DNA of 64,000 nt, from positions 1 to 64,000 of the forward strand of contig CALJJZ010000017.1 of assembly GCA_937973635.1 (NCBI GenBank), read 5' to 3'. How positions within the stretch are numbered: position 1 is the stretch's first letter; the number at the start of each line of letters is the position of its first letter. The DNA comes from an uncultured Bacillota bacterium (lineage in GTDB: Bacteria; Bacillota; Dethiobacteria; DTU022; UBA8154). The position numbers and the translations under genes are program-made. Of this stretch, positions 8,123 through 16,827 are shown piece after piece. The notes under the pieces are model-generated. The model saw only the letters and a program-made list of their open reading frames with translations, searched no databases and was not told the origin of the DNA.

Positions 8123-8560
8123 ATGTCTTCGCTGTCAGTAGGAAGTATTGTGGAAGGGGTGGTCACGGGAATTACAAATTTTGGTGCATTCGTCTTATTG
8201 CCAAACGGAGAAACAGGGCTCGTGCATATTTCAGAGGTGGCCGACAGTTACGTCAAGGATATTCATGACCATTTACAAAAAAAGGACAAGGTCAAAGTAA
8301 AAATTCTGTCGGTTAACGGGGACGGTAAAGTAGGGCTTTCCATCAGGCGCGCCCTTAACGAGGGAGAAGGCAGCAACAGGCCCGCGCCGCCGCGCCGCTC
8401 TGGCACCCGTGTGGCTGCCTCCAGTGTTGCCTCCTTTGAAGACAAACTGGCCCGCTTTATTAAGGAAAGCGATGAAAAACAGCAGGACTTGCGGAAAAAC
8501 ACCGATGCCAAAAGGGGCGGGGGCAGGAGTTTTCGGCATTATGACCGGGATTACTTTTAA
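8123..8560 (+). CDS. S1 RNA-binding domain protein (YabR/GSP13-like)
   Basis: A 145-residue cytoplasmic protein with one S1 (OB-fold) domain at about residues 1-75, including VGSIVEGVVTGITNFGAFV and GLVHISEVADSYVKDIHDHL. A basic, low-complexity tail (about residues 80-145) is rich in Arg, Ser and Lys. The family binds RNA and ribosomes; in Bacillus the gene lies in the same yabP-divIC-spoIIE region. A strong ribosome site (AAGGAGG) precedes the ATG by about 12 bases. It has its own promoter with a Spo0A box. Confidence 0.9.
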   Translation: MSSLSVGSIVEGVVTGITNFGAFVLLPNGETGLVHISEVADSYVKDIHDHLQKKDKVKVKILSVNGDGKVGLSIRRALNEGEGSNRPAPPRRSGTRVAASSVASFEDKLARFIKESDEKQQDLRKNTDAKRGGGRSFRHYDRDYF

Positions 8561-8729
8561 GGAACCCGCTGCGCCGGCCGGTCTGGTTACAGGTTTTAAT
8601 GCTCTTATCAGCTAAATATCCCTTCTTAAGCTGCCGGGCCGGAGCGTAGTCTTGTTGATATTTAGTAGCGTTATTTAGGAGGAACAATTTGCCGGGAGAA
8701 GCTTAGTGCTTACCGCCCGGGAAAATATC

Positions 8730-8756
8730 AAAGGCACAGCAGAGTGCCTTTTTTTA
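8730..8756 (+). terminator. Rho-independent terminator
   Basis: AAAGGCAC (8730-8737) pairs perfectly with GTGCCTTT (8744-8751) around a six-base loop, followed by a T tract. It lies 170 bases after the S1 gene and 50 bases before the ppx start, so it could end the S1 transcript or act as an attenuator for ppx. The rest of 8561-8806 holds no gene I can support. Confidence 0.75.
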
Positions 8757-8806
8757 TCTCTATTTCAGGTGTCTTTTTACAGATATGCCGAAGGTGGGAT
8801 CTTGAA

Positions 8807-9742
8807 ATGGCGGGGAGAAAAATCGGCGCCATTGACCTGGGCAGCAATTCCCTGCGGCTGCTTTTGGCCTTTGCAGACGGGCGGCAGCTTCTGCCCCTGC
8901 GCAGTGAACTGGTAGAGACCAGGCTGGGCCAGAAATTGCAGCCCGGCAGGCCCCTTTACCCGCCGGCCAGGGCACGGACACTGGCTGCCCTTGTTCGCCT
9001 CTTTCAGCTCATGGAGCAGGAAGGGGTGGAGGCGGGGGAAGTGGTGGCCACCAGCGCGGTACGGGAGGCGGCGGACGGCAGCGCCTTTCTTCAGGAGACA
9101 GCGGCCCTTTCCCCTTACCCTGTGCGCCTGTTGACGGCCGGGGAGGAGGCATATTATGGCTTTCGGGGCGCGCTCCACGGCACCGGCACTGCTGTGGGGG
9201 CGGAAAAGATCCTGGTCCTTGATTTCGGAGGGCGCAGCAGCGAGTTCTCCTGGCAGCAGGGCGAGAACTTTTGTTACTGCAGCTTGCCCTTTGGCGCTGT
9301 GGGGCTGAATGAAGCTTTTTCTGCCGGTCCCGGGCAGGGAGCTAAGGCTGCCGCCCTGCTGCGGCAGCACATTAAAGAGCTCCTTGAGCGACAGGAGGCG
9401 CTTATGGCGGCAGTTCCCTTCAGGGAACTGGTGGGACTAGGAGGGACGGTTACTACCCTGGCCATGCTGGCCCATGGTCTTCAGCGTTTTGAAACGGGCT
9501 GCGTCCACGGCCTCTCCCTGAGCAGCCCGGTGCTGAGGAACCTGGCAGAGCTGCTGCGGAACTGTACGCCGGCGGAGCGGGCACGCCTGCTGCCTTTTGC
9601 TCCGCAGCGTGCTGATATTATCGTTGCCGGGGCGGCGGCTCTCCTTGTCCTGCTGGAGCAGCTGAATAAAGATGGACTCATAGTTTCGGAAAACGGCCTG
9701 CTCCACGGGCTGCTCCTGGAATTTATGAATATTTATTCATAA
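8807..9742 (+). CDS. Ppx/GppA family phosphatase
   Basis: Exopolyphosphatase or guanosine pentaphosphatase-like enzyme of the actin-like ATPase superfamily, 311 residues. The N-terminal phosphate-binding loop reads IGAIDLGSNSLRLLLAF. The second loop is LDFGGRSSEFSW (about residues 130-141), and GLGGTVTTLAM follows near residue 208. It is the short form without the C-terminal HD domain. I chose ATG 8807, eight bases after a GGTGGG ribosome site, because the family motif begins five residues later. It could degrade polyphosphate or pppGpp; sequence alone does not decide. Confidence 0.88.
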   Translation: MAGRKIGAIDLGSNSLRLLLAFADGRQLLPLRSELVETRLGQKLQPGRPLYPPARARTLAALVRLFQLMEQEGVEAGEVVATSAVREAADGSAFLQETAALSPYPVRLLTAGEEAYYGFRGALHGTGTAVGAEKILVLDFGGRSSEFSWQQGENFCYCSLPFGAVGLNEAFSAGPGQGAKAAALLRQHIKELLERQEALMAAVPFRELVGLGGTVTTLAMLAHGLQRFETGCVHGLSLSSPVLRNLAELLRNCTPAERARLLPFAPQRADIIVAGAAALLVLLEQLNKDGLIVSENGLLHGLLLEFMNIYS

Positions 9743-9792
9743 TCTGTTTTGAACCCCCCGCCCCTCGACGGCAACGAAAAAAAATTTTTGAC

Positions 9793-9819
9793 ATACGCCT
9801 GGGAAAAAGCGTATTTTTT
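9793..9819 (+). terminator. Weak hairpin terminator after ppx
   Basis: ATACGC (9793-9798) and GCGTAT (9809-9814) form a six-base stem followed by a short T run. The same segment starts inside a TTTTTGACAT sequence that also resembles a -35 element or a Spo0A half-site, so its role is uncertain. Confidence 0.4.
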
Positions 9820-9892
9820 AGTTTTACGCGGTATTTTCTTGAGCATTCTGGCCTCTACTGTCACCGGGAAAAATTTCTTTTGCTTCCCTTTT

Positions 9893-9925
9893 TTGACAGA
9901 CATTTCCTGGTGATGCCGCTATAAT
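9893..9925 (+). promoter_or_regulatory. spoIIE promoter with overlong spacer (Spo0A-dependent type)
   Basis: TTGACA (9893-9898) and TATAAT (9920-9925) are both consensus but are 21 bases apart instead of 17. B. subtilis spoIIE and spoIIG promoters show the same overlong spacing and need phosphorylated Spo0A bound at the -35. Here TTTGACA (9892-9898) is a one-mismatch Spo0A box on the reverse strand overlapping the -35, and a similar TTTTGACA lies at 9786-9793. Confidence 0.7.
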
Positions 9926-9958
9926 GGGTAATACTACTCTGAATTGCGGGGGATCAGT

Positions 9959-12136
9959 ATGGAGGAGCACTTTAATGCGGAGAAAATGCCTCTGCGTATG
10001 CCCGGCTGGATGGAGCGGGTGAAGGGGAAAGCTTTCAGGGGAACGATTACAGGCGCAGCGGTAAAATGGAAGAAGATGGATTTTGTCTGGCTCTGCTGGT
10101 TTTTTGTAGCCTTTTTTGTGGGAAGGGCCTCCCTGCTGGGGGAAGTTATGCCCTTTGCCCTGGTTTTCTGGGCGCTGGTGTTGCATAGATCACTGCCCTG
10201 GAGATATGGGGTTACCCTGGGTGTGCTGGCCGGCTGGCTGACCGTTGACACAGGAGTATTCCCCGCCTGGGTATTTCCGGCTACCATGCTGGCGTGGCGT
10301 CTTCTGGATGGCGCCCTGACGGTCTTCTGCCGGCGGGAAGTATCGCCGGGCCTTACTTTGCCCCTTGCCCTGCTGGCTGTACGTCTGCCCTTTTTCGCTT
10401 TTGTTTCCTTTAACAGCTATAAACTTTTTATAACCGGGCTGGAGGTGGGCCTGGCCCTGCTTTTGCCCTCTCTTTTGCTTCCTTTCCTGGAGTCTTTGCG
10501 GGCCAAAAAGGGGACAAGGCCGGTGCCGGAGGTTATTGTGGGCCTCACTTTGCTCCTTTTTCTTGTCCTCCTTGGCCTGACCGACCTTTACCTCCCTGCT
10601 GAAATTGCCCTTGTCCATGTTGCGGCGCCCTTGCTGGTGCTGTGCGGCGCTTACCTCTTTGGCCCTTTCTGGGGGGTGCTCTGGGGCGTGGTTATAGGCC
10701 TCTGTATCAGTTTCTATAACCCGGTGCTGTTGCCTTTTAGCGGTATGCTGGGTCTGGCTGCGCTGGCAGCCGGGGCGCTGCGCGGCCAGAGCCGCATCTT
10801 GGTGGCCGGCGCTTATCTGCTCACCCTACGTTTTCTGGCCTATTTTGCCCTGGAAGGAGGCTTTATTTTTACCCATTTAGGGGAAGATCTGGTTGTAGTT
10901 CTGCTTTTTTTGTGTATCCCCCGTGCTGCCTGGGAACGGATGGAGCAGCTGGGCAGCTTTTTACCCTACCGCCCGGAAGACGAGGAGCGGCTCCGTTCCG
11001 GCATGGCCCTGCGCCTTAAAGATTTTGCCGCGGTTTTTAAAGAGCTGGCGGAAACTTTCCGGCCGGCGGCAGATGCCAACGGAGATAAGGGCGGCGATTT
11101 TACCCCGTTGCTGGATTATTTCAGCCGCAGGCTCTGCCATACCTGCGAGTATTTTGAACGCTGCTGGCATACAGATCTGCACAACCAGTACCGCAGGGTT
11201 GTCTCCATGCTTGCCGAGGTGGAAAAAGGCGGCGTCCTTTCTGAAAAAATCATACCCCTTAAGCTCAGGCGTTATTGTCCCCGGCAGCGTGAAATGGTGC
11301 GGACTATCGGCAACATGCGGGAGATCTGCCGTGTGCACAGCTATTGGGAAGATAAGCTCAAACAGGGACGGGCCCTGGTTTCCCAGCAGCTGGAGGGTAT
11401 TGCTACGTTGATGCACGACCTGGCCCAGGAAATAAAATTGCAGGCCGGTGAAGGGGCGGCGCCGCAGCAGAGGGAGACATTACTTTATGCCCTGGAGATC
11501 GGTGTTGCTCAGGTGGCGCGGGAAGGGCAGAGCGTGAGCGGTGACAGTTATGCCGTCATGCCTTTGAAAGAGGGCAGACAGGCCCTCCTCTTGAGTGACG
11601 GCATGGGCTCGGGCAGAGAGGCGCGCCAGGCCAGCCGTGCCACTGTTAAACTCATGGAGCGCCTGCTCGCCGCCGGACTGCGCCAGGAGGTGGTGCTCAG
11701 TACCATCAATACGCTGTTGCGCCTGCGCTACCCTTCGGAAAAATTTGCCACCCTCGATCTGGCCCTGCTGGACGGCCGTACAGGGGAGCTGGAACTGTAT
11801 AAACTGGGTGCCCCCCCGAGTTTCTTAAAAAACGGGGGGGCGACCAAAGTTTTAGGGTCTGGTTCCTTGCCCGTGGGCATCCTTGAAGAGATAACCCCGG
11901 AAAAACACCATTGCAAACTGGAGCAAGGCGGTATGCTGGTCATGGTTACGGACGGCCTTCTGGAAACCCCTGCCGGTTACGAAGACAGCTGGCTGGTGGA
12001 GGCCCTGGACGGGATCAGACATGACCACCCGCAAATCATCGCTGACCGTCTTATCGAGGAGGCCTGTTACCGTTATGTCAGGGGCGTGCAGGATGATCTT
12101 ACTGTGCTTGTAGGGCGCTTTCGACCCCTTGCTTAG
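9959..12136 (+). CDS. spoIIE: Stage II sporulation protein E
   Basis: Polytopic membrane phosphatase that dephosphorylates SpoIIAA and so activates sigma-F in the forespore; it also acts at the polar septum with FtsZ. About 725 residues: a hydrophobic N-terminal region of about ten membrane helices (to about residue 330), a central regulatory region containing CHTCEYFERCWH, and a C-terminal PP2C-type phosphatase domain (about residues 510-725) with LLSDGMGSGREAR and VMVTDGLLE carrying the metal-binding aspartates. ATG 9959 has GGGGG six bases upstream; an in-frame TTG at 9944 is less likely. Its promoter has the long spacer known for this gene. Confidence 0.95.
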   Translation: MEEHFNAEKMPLRMPGWMERVKGKAFRGTITGAAVKWKKMDFVWLCWFFVAFFVGRASLLGEVMPFALVFWALVLHRSLPWRYGVTLGVLAGWLTVDTGVFPAWVFPATMLAWRLLDGALTVFCRREVSPGLTLPLALLAVRLPFFAFVSFNSYKLFITGLEVGLALLLPSLLLPFLESLRAKKGTRPVPEVIVGLTLLLFLVLLGLTDLYLPAEIALVHVAAPLLVLCGAYLFGPFWGVLWGVVIGLCISFYNPVLLPFSGMLGLAALAAGALRGQSRILVAGAYLLTLRFLAYFALEGGFIFTHLGEDLVVVLLFLCIPRAAWERMEQLGSFLPYRPEDEERLRSGMALRLKDFAAVFKELAETFRPAADANGDKGGDFTPLLDYFSRRLCHTCEYFERCWHTDLHNQYRRVVSMLAEVEKGGVLSEKIIPLKLRRYCPRQREMVRTIGNMREICRVHSYWEDKLKQGRALVSQQLEGIATLMHDLAQEIKLQAGEGAAPQQRETLLYALEIGVAQVAREGQSVSGDSYAVMPLKEGRQALLLSDGMGSGREARQASRATVKLMERLLAAGLRQEVVLSTINTLLRLRYPSEKFATLDLALLDGRTGELELYKLGAPPSFLKNGGATKVLGSGSLPVGILEEITPEKHHCKLEQGGMLVMVTDGLLETPAGYEDSWLVEALDGIRHDHPQIIADRLIEEACYRYVRGVQDDLTVLVGRFRPLA

Positions 12137-12141
12137 GCGGG

Positions 12142-12167
12142 AAACGGCCTGGAACCCCCTGCCGTTT
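12142..12167 (+). terminator. Possible weak terminator after spoIIE
   Basis: AAACGGC (12142-12148) pairs with GCCGTTT (12161-12167) across a 12-base loop, followed by AAATATTTT rather than a clean T tract, just after the spoIIE stop. Confidence 0.35.
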
Positions 12168-12264
12168 AAATATTTTGGCTCCCGGGGAAGGATTTTCCGG
12201 CAAAGATAAAGAAAGTCTAAAATAAAGGGGGCAAATAATAACACCATAACCCGGGAGGTGTTGC

Positions 12265-13740
12265 TTGAAGATGCCCGCCTTTAGCGATAAAGTGCGAGAA
12301 GTTATCCTGCGGGAACAGTTGATTGAAAAAGGGGAGATGGTCATCGTAGCTGTTTCCGGGGGAGCTGATTCCCTTGCTTTATTACACGCCCTTAATGACC
12401 TTAGAAGGGAGGAGAGCCTCCCCTTTTTTATCTATGTGGCCCATCTCAATCACGGCTTGCGGGGCCGGGCTGCCCGGGAAGACGCGGCTTTTGTCCGGGA
12501 GGAGGCGCGCCGCCTGGGCCTGCCCTGTGCCGTTGGTGAAGTGGAAGCCAGGACCTACAGCCTCCGCTGCGGCCTCTCCCTGGAAGACGGGGCCCGGCGG
12601 CTGCGTTACCGTTTCCTTTTACAGCTTGCCCGGCGCACCGGCGCCACACGGGTTGCCGTGGGGCATCACCGCGATGACCAGGTGGAGACACTGCTGCTCC
12701 ATTTTTTAAGGGGGACCGGCCTGGAAGGCCTTGCCGGCATGAAATATAAGCGTCCTCTGGATGAGGGTATTACTCTGATACGGCCCCTGCTCGAGGTCAG
12801 CCGCGAAGAAGTTGAACGGTTTTGCCGGGATAAGGCCCTTACTCCCCGCCTGGATGAAAGCAACCTGGACACGGCTTTTATGCGCAACCGCCTTCGCCTG
12901 GAGCTGCTGCCCCTGCTGGAAAAGGAGTACAACCCGGGGGTGCGCCGCGCCCTGCAGCGCCTCTCCCGCCTCCTCTCCCTGGACCGGGATTTTCTGGAAA
13001 ATCTCTCTACGGCAGCGTTTTCCCGGGTGCTTTTAAAAGAAGGGGAGCATGCTCTTGTCCTGAACGGCAGAGCCCTGTTACTGGAAGATGAGGCTCTGCA
13101 GGGCCGCGTCTTGCGGCTGGCCATCAAACGGCTCCTGGGCACGGTACCGCGGGAAGTGAGCCAGGGTCATGTGCGTGCTGCCTTGAAATTGATGCTGGAG
13201 GGCTCACCCCATGGTCTTTTATCTCTGCCCGGGGGGTTGCGCCTGGCACGCAGTTATGACAGGTTGACCCTCTCCTATGGCGTACCGCCTGCGGCAGGCC
13301 GCTTTGGGCCGTTGAAGCTGACGGTCCCCGGAGAGGTGGCTTTGCCGGGGGGAGAGCTTGTTTTGCAGGCGTGCCTGCTGCCTCCGGAGAGTCTGCAGTG
13401 GCCCCCCGATGTAGAGAAAGAGGCCTTCCTGGACTTTGAGCGGGTGGCGCAGCTGTGCCAGGCCGGTGCCGGGGACGGCAGACAGGTGGAAGAAACGGAG
13501 CTGCTGGTGCGGACGCGCCTGGAAGGGGACCGCTTCCATCCCCTGGGGGCCCCGGGGCGACGCAAGCTGAAAAATTACCTCATCGACCGGAAGGTTCCCC
13601 GGGCTGAGCGGGATGCTCTGCCTCTGGTACTTGCTGGTGAGGAGATCATCTGGGTGGTGGGGCGAGAGGTTTCTCACCGCTGTCGGATCACTCCCCGGAC
13701 AAAACAGGCCCTTCTGTTGCGGCTGACCCGGAGAGAATAA
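12265..13740 (+). CDS. tilS: tRNA(Ile)-lysidine synthase
   Basis: Cytoplasmic enzyme that converts C34 of the CAU-anticodon isoleucine tRNA to lysidine with ATP and lysine; essential for reading AUA. 491 residues: PP-loop ATP pyrophosphatase domain with VAVSGGADSLALLHAL near residue 30 and GHHRDDQVETLLLHFLRGTG near residue 133, a helical middle region, and a C-terminal TilS domain ending FHPLGAPGRRKLKNYLIDRK and onward. Start is TTG 12265, six bases from GGGAGG; ATG 12271 is an alternative. The order spoIIE, tilS, hpt, ftsH is the conserved Firmicute arrangement. Confidence 0.95.
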   Translation: MKMPAFSDKVREVILREQLIEKGEMVIVAVSGGADSLALLHALNDLRREESLPFFIYVAHLNHGLRGRAAREDAAFVREEARRLGLPCAVGEVEARTYSLRCGLSLEDGARRLRYRFLLQLARRTGATRVAVGHHRDDQVETLLLHFLRGTGLEGLAGMKYKRPLDEGITLIRPLLEVSREEVERFCRDKALTPRLDESNLDTAFMRNRLRLELLPLLEKEYNPGVRRALQRLSRLLSLDRDFLENLSTAAFSRVLLKEGEHALVLNGRALLLEDEALQGRVLRLAIKRLLGTVPREVSQGHVRAALKLMLEGSPHGLLSLPGGLRLARSYDRLTLSYGVPPAAGRFGPLKLTVPGEVALPGGELVLQACLLPPESLQWPPDVEKEAFLDFERVAQLCQAGAGDGRQVEETELLVRTRLEGDRFHPLGAPGRRKLKNYLIDRKVPRAERDALPLVLAGEEIIWVVGREVSHRCRITPRTKQALLLRLTRRE

Positions 13741-13863
13741 CGGAGATAACGGCAGGCAGGAGCCTGGGGCCGGTGGAAAAGATTTCTCCGGTATGTTGGC
13801 TTTGTCCTAGAAATTGCAGGAGCAAGATCAAGCATTATTGTTGCCGAAAGGGGCGCTGAAAAA

Positions 13864-14394
13864 ATGACGGGGCGGACGAGGGTTTTACTGAGCAAGGAAG
13901 AGATCCAGGAAAAGGTCAAGGAGCTGGCTGCCATCGTTTCCCGGGATTACCGGGATAAAGATCTGCTTCTGGTCTGTGTGTTAAAGGGAGCGGTTGTTTT
14001 TCTCTGCGACCTTTTGCGTTCTCTGGAGATAGGGGCGGAGATAGATTTTATGGCTGTCTCCAGCTACGGCAATGCCAGCATTTCCTCCGGGGTAGTGCGT
14101 ATTCTTAAAGATCTGGACCGCAGTATCGATCAAAAAGACGTGCTGATTGTGGAAGATATTATCGATACAGGCCTGACCCTGAGCTATTTAAGGGAAAACC
14201 TCCTTTCCCGCAATCCCCTGTCTTTACGCATTATTACCCTGCTGGATAAGCCGGAGCGCCGCATCGCCAAAATTGAACCGGACTACTGCGGCTTTTGTAT
14301 TCCTGATGAATTTGTGGTTGGTTACGGCCTGGATTATCAGGAAAAATTCCGCCATCTGCCGGATCTTTGTGTTTTACTTGAGTTTGAGCCCTAA
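13864..14394 (+). CDS. hpt: Hypoxanthine phosphoribosyltransferase
   Basis: Purine salvage enzyme that converts hypoxanthine (and guanine) with PRPP to IMP or GMP. 176 residues, normal family length. The PRPP-binding loop is VLIVEDIIDTGLTLSYL (about residues 96-112), and VLKGAVVFLCDLLR near residue 42 is the flexible-loop region. The C-terminal VGYGLDYQEKFRHLPD is characteristic. It lies between tilS and ftsH, as in B. subtilis. Confidence 0.95.
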   Translation: MTGRTRVLLSKEEIQEKVKELAAIVSRDYRDKDLLLVCVLKGAVVFLCDLLRSLEIGAEIDFMAVSSYGNASISSGVVRILKDLDRSIDQKDVLIVEDIIDTGLTLSYLRENLLSRNPLSLRIITLLDKPERRIAKIEPDYCGFCIPDEFVVGYGLDYQEKFRHLPDLCVLLEFEP

Positions 14395-14418
14395 GTATGT
14401 TACAATCAAACGGCAACG

Positions 14419-14442
14419 TTGCGCCGCGCCGTGGCGGCGCAA
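14419..14442 (+). terminator. GC-rich hairpin between hpt and ftsH
   Basis: TTGCGCCGC (14419-14427) and GCGGCGCAA (14434-14442) form a perfect nine-base stem with a six-base loop, followed by TATATTTG. It may be a weak terminator or an attenuator ahead of ftsH. Confidence 0.4.
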
Positions 14443-14520
14443 TATATTTGCCCTGGCAGCTGCTTTACCTTTACAAGTACAGGTACAGGGCAATCCCATG
14501 GCAAAGGAGGGCCAGAGGAG

Positions 14521-16461
14521 ATGAACAACCGCTTTCTGCGCCAGGTTACTTTTTATCTGCTCGTTTTTATGATTGTCATTGCCCTGATCCAGACTTTCAG
14601 CCGTGCGCCGGAAACGGTGCGCGATATAAAATATTACCCCGATTTTATCCAGCTGATTGAAAAAAGGCAGCTAGCCGAGGTAAAGATTGTAGGGGACAAT
14701 ATTGAAGCCGTGCTTAAGGAAGGAGGCAGGGTCCGTACCTTCAGGCCCCCGGACGATGAACTGACGGCCAGGCTGATCGCCAACGATATCCCCTTTGAAC
14801 AGCATCCCCAGCCCGAGCCTCCTTGGTGGTCCACGCTGCTTACGTACCTTATTCCCTTTATCCTCATCATCGGACTCTTCTTTTTCTTTATGCAGCAGAC
14901 CCAGGGCGGCGGCAACCGGGTAATGAATTTTGGTAAAAGCCGCGCCCGCCTGCACGACGGGGAACGCAAAAAAGTAACCTTTGAACATGTGGCCGGCGCC
15001 GACGAGGAAAAAGCCGAGCTGCAGGAGATCGTGGATTACCTTAAAGATGCCAAAAAATTTACGGAACTAGGTGCCCGTATTCCCAAAGGCGTGCTGCTGG
15101 TAGGCCCGCCGGGGACGGGCAAGACGCTGCTGGCCCGGGCTGTGGCCGGGGAGGCGGGAGTCCCCTTTTTCAGCATCAGCGGTTCCGATTTCGTGGAGAT
15201 GTTTGTGGGTGTGGGCGCTTCCCGGGTGCGCGACCTTTTCGACAACGCCAAGAAAAATGCCCCCTGTATTGTTTTTATTGACGAGATCGATGCCGTGGGG
15301 CGTCAGCGCGGCGCCGGACTGGGCGGAGGGCACGATGAGCGGGAGCAGACCCTCAACCAGCTCCTGGTAGAGATGGACGGTTTCGATATTAATGAAGGGG
15401 TTATCGTGCTGGCGGCCACAAACAGACCCGACATCCTCGATCCGGCCCTTTTGCGGCCCGGGCGTTTTGACCGGCAAATTACCGTTAATTTCCCCGATGT
15501 AAAGGGGCGGGAGGAGATCCTTAAAGTCCACACTAAGGGCAAGCCTCTGGCCAAAGATGTAGATCTCAAGGTGCTGGCGCGGCGTACACCCGGCTTTACG
15601 GGGGCGGACCTGGAGAACTTGGTCAACGAAGGGGCTTTGCTCGCGGCCAGACGGGGCCGCAAGACCATCTCCATGGTCGAGCTGGAAGAGGCCATTGACC
15701 GTGTGATCGCAGGGACGGAGAAAAAAAGCAGGGTCATCAGCGATTTTGAGAAAAAGATTGTGGCGTATCACGAAGCGGGCCATGCCCTGGTGGGCTATCT
15801 GCTGCCCCATACGGACCCGGTGCACAAAGTTTCCATTATTCCCCGGGGACGGGCCGGAGGTTATACACTTATGTTGCCGGAGGAAGACCGCTATTATATG
15901 ACCCGTTCAGAGCTGCTGGACAGGGTTTCCGCGTTGCTGGCGGGGCGGGTGGCGGAACAGGTGGTCTTTGACGAGATCAGCACCGGGGCCCAGAATGACC
16001 TGGAACGGGCCACCTCCATTGTGCGCCAGATGATTATGGAGTACGGCATGAGCGATGAGCTCGGGCCCATTACCCTTGGACATAAGCACGATCAGGTTTT
16101 CCTGGGCCGGGATCTGGGGCGGGAGCGTGACTTCAGCGAGGAGATTGCCCGGGCCATCGACAAGGAGATCCGGCGGACCATCGACCGTTGCTACCATAAG
16201 AGCGAGGAGCTGATTATGCAGCACCGGGAAAAACTGGACAGGCTGGCGGAGATGCTGCTGGAGAAAGAAACCCTGGATGCGGCAGAGATCGAAGCGCTGA
16301 TCGAGGGTAAGGACCTAGCCGAACTGGAACGGGCCAAAGGAGGGCAGGCCCCGGAAGCGGAAAAAGAACCGGAAAAAAAGAAAAAGACGCGCAGCAGCCG
16401 TGTCAAGGTGATCCTGCGGCCGGAAAAAGGCGACTTCAGCAAACCTAAAGAAGAAATATAA
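14521..16461 (+). CDS. ftsH: ATP-dependent zinc metalloprotease FtsH
   Basis: Membrane-anchored AAA+ protease that removes damaged membrane proteins and short-lived regulators. 646 residues: N-terminal membrane helix (about 7-25), extracytoplasmic domain, second membrane helix (about 104-125), AAA domain with Walker A GPPGTGKT near residue 197 and Walker [11 protein letters not shown], then a zinc protease domain with the HEAGH motif near residue 417. The C-terminus is a Lys/Glu-rich tail. ATG 14521 is preceded by AAAGGAGG and GAGGAG; a frame extending upstream to 14419 has no ribosome site. Confidence 0.97.
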   Translation: MNNRFLRQVTFYLLVFMIVIALIQTFSRAPETVRDIKYYPDFIQLIEKRQLAEVKIVGDNIEAVLKEGGRVRTFRPPDDELTARLIANDIPFEQHPQPEPPWWSTLLTYLIPFILIIGLFFFFMQQTQGGGNRVMNFGKSRARLHDGERKKVTFEHVAGADEEKAELQEIVDYLKDAKKFTELGARIPKGVLLVGPPGTGKTLLARAVAGEAGVPFFSISGSDFVEMFVGVGASRVRDLFDNAKKNAPCIVFIDEIDAVGRQRGAGLGGGHDEREQTLNQLLVEMDGFDINEGVIVLAATNRPDILDPALLRPGRFDRQITVNFPDVKGREEILKVHTKGKPLAKDVDLKVLARRTPGFTGADLENLVNEGALLAARRGRKTISMVELEEAIDRVIAGTEKKSRVISDFEKKIVAYHEAGHALVGYLLPHTDPVHKVSIIPRGRAGGYTLMLPEEDRYYMTRSELLDRVSALLAGRVAEQVVFDEISTGAQNDLERATSIVRQMIMEYGMSDELGPITLGHKHDQVFLGRDLGRERDFSEEIARAIDKEIRRTIDRCYHKSEELIMQHREKLDRLAEMLLEKETLDAAEIEALIEGKDLAELERAKGGQAPEAEKEPEKKKKTRSSRVKVILRPEKGDFSKPKEEI

Positions 16462-16505
16462 AAGGACGGAAAAAGGGAAGCAGACAGGGGGCATTGCCTG
16501 AAAGC

Positions 16506-16538
16506 AAAACCGGGGAAAAATCCCGGTTTTAATTTTTT
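16506..16538 (+). terminator. Rho-independent terminator after ftsH
   Basis: AAAACCGGG (16506-16514) pairs with CCCGGTTTT (16522-16530), followed by AATTTTTT. Directly after it the 18-base unit TTTAATTTTTTCGGGAAA appears twice in tandem (about 16528-16563). Confidence 0.85.
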
Positions 16539-16827
16539 CGGGAAATTTAATTTTTTCGGGAAAATAGACAGAATAGTAAAAATGTATTTTTCCGTGCAAA
16601 TCTTACCTGGAGTTAGCAGGAATTTTATCCTGCATAGAGAATAGGGTATATAGGCCTGAATGGGTTTATAAAGGAATATATATGGTTTTGAGATAAAATC
16701 ATGGCAGGAAAGGGGGGGACTGCCGCAAAAGCAAGGGTTTTCAGACACCGGGTTTGTTGAAAACCGGTAGTTGCCGGCCGGTTATTATAAACAGGCAAAG
16801 ATAAATATTTTTTTAGGAGGTTTTGTA
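16539..16827 (+). other. Long leader of fhs with unassigned RNA structure
   Basis: No gene is visible in this stretch. It holds several inverted repeats: GCAGGA/TCCTGC around 16616-16634, ATGGTTTT/AAAATCAT around 16682-16702, GGCAG/CTGCC (16703-16707 and 16720-16724), and GGTTTTCA/TGAAAACC (16736-16743 and 16758-16765), then GGTAGTTGCCGG. The stacked hairpins suggest a cis-regulatory RNA. I compared it from memory with tetrahydrofolate, ZTP, glycine and c-di-GMP-I consensus features and none fits fully. Confidence 0.4.

Noticed and set aside
16703-16776. c-di-GMP-I (GEMM) riboswitch before fhs
   Set aside because: Fragments such as GCAAAAGC and GGTAGTTGCC recall the consensus, but the 5' half and the tetraloop/receptor arrangement are not convincing.
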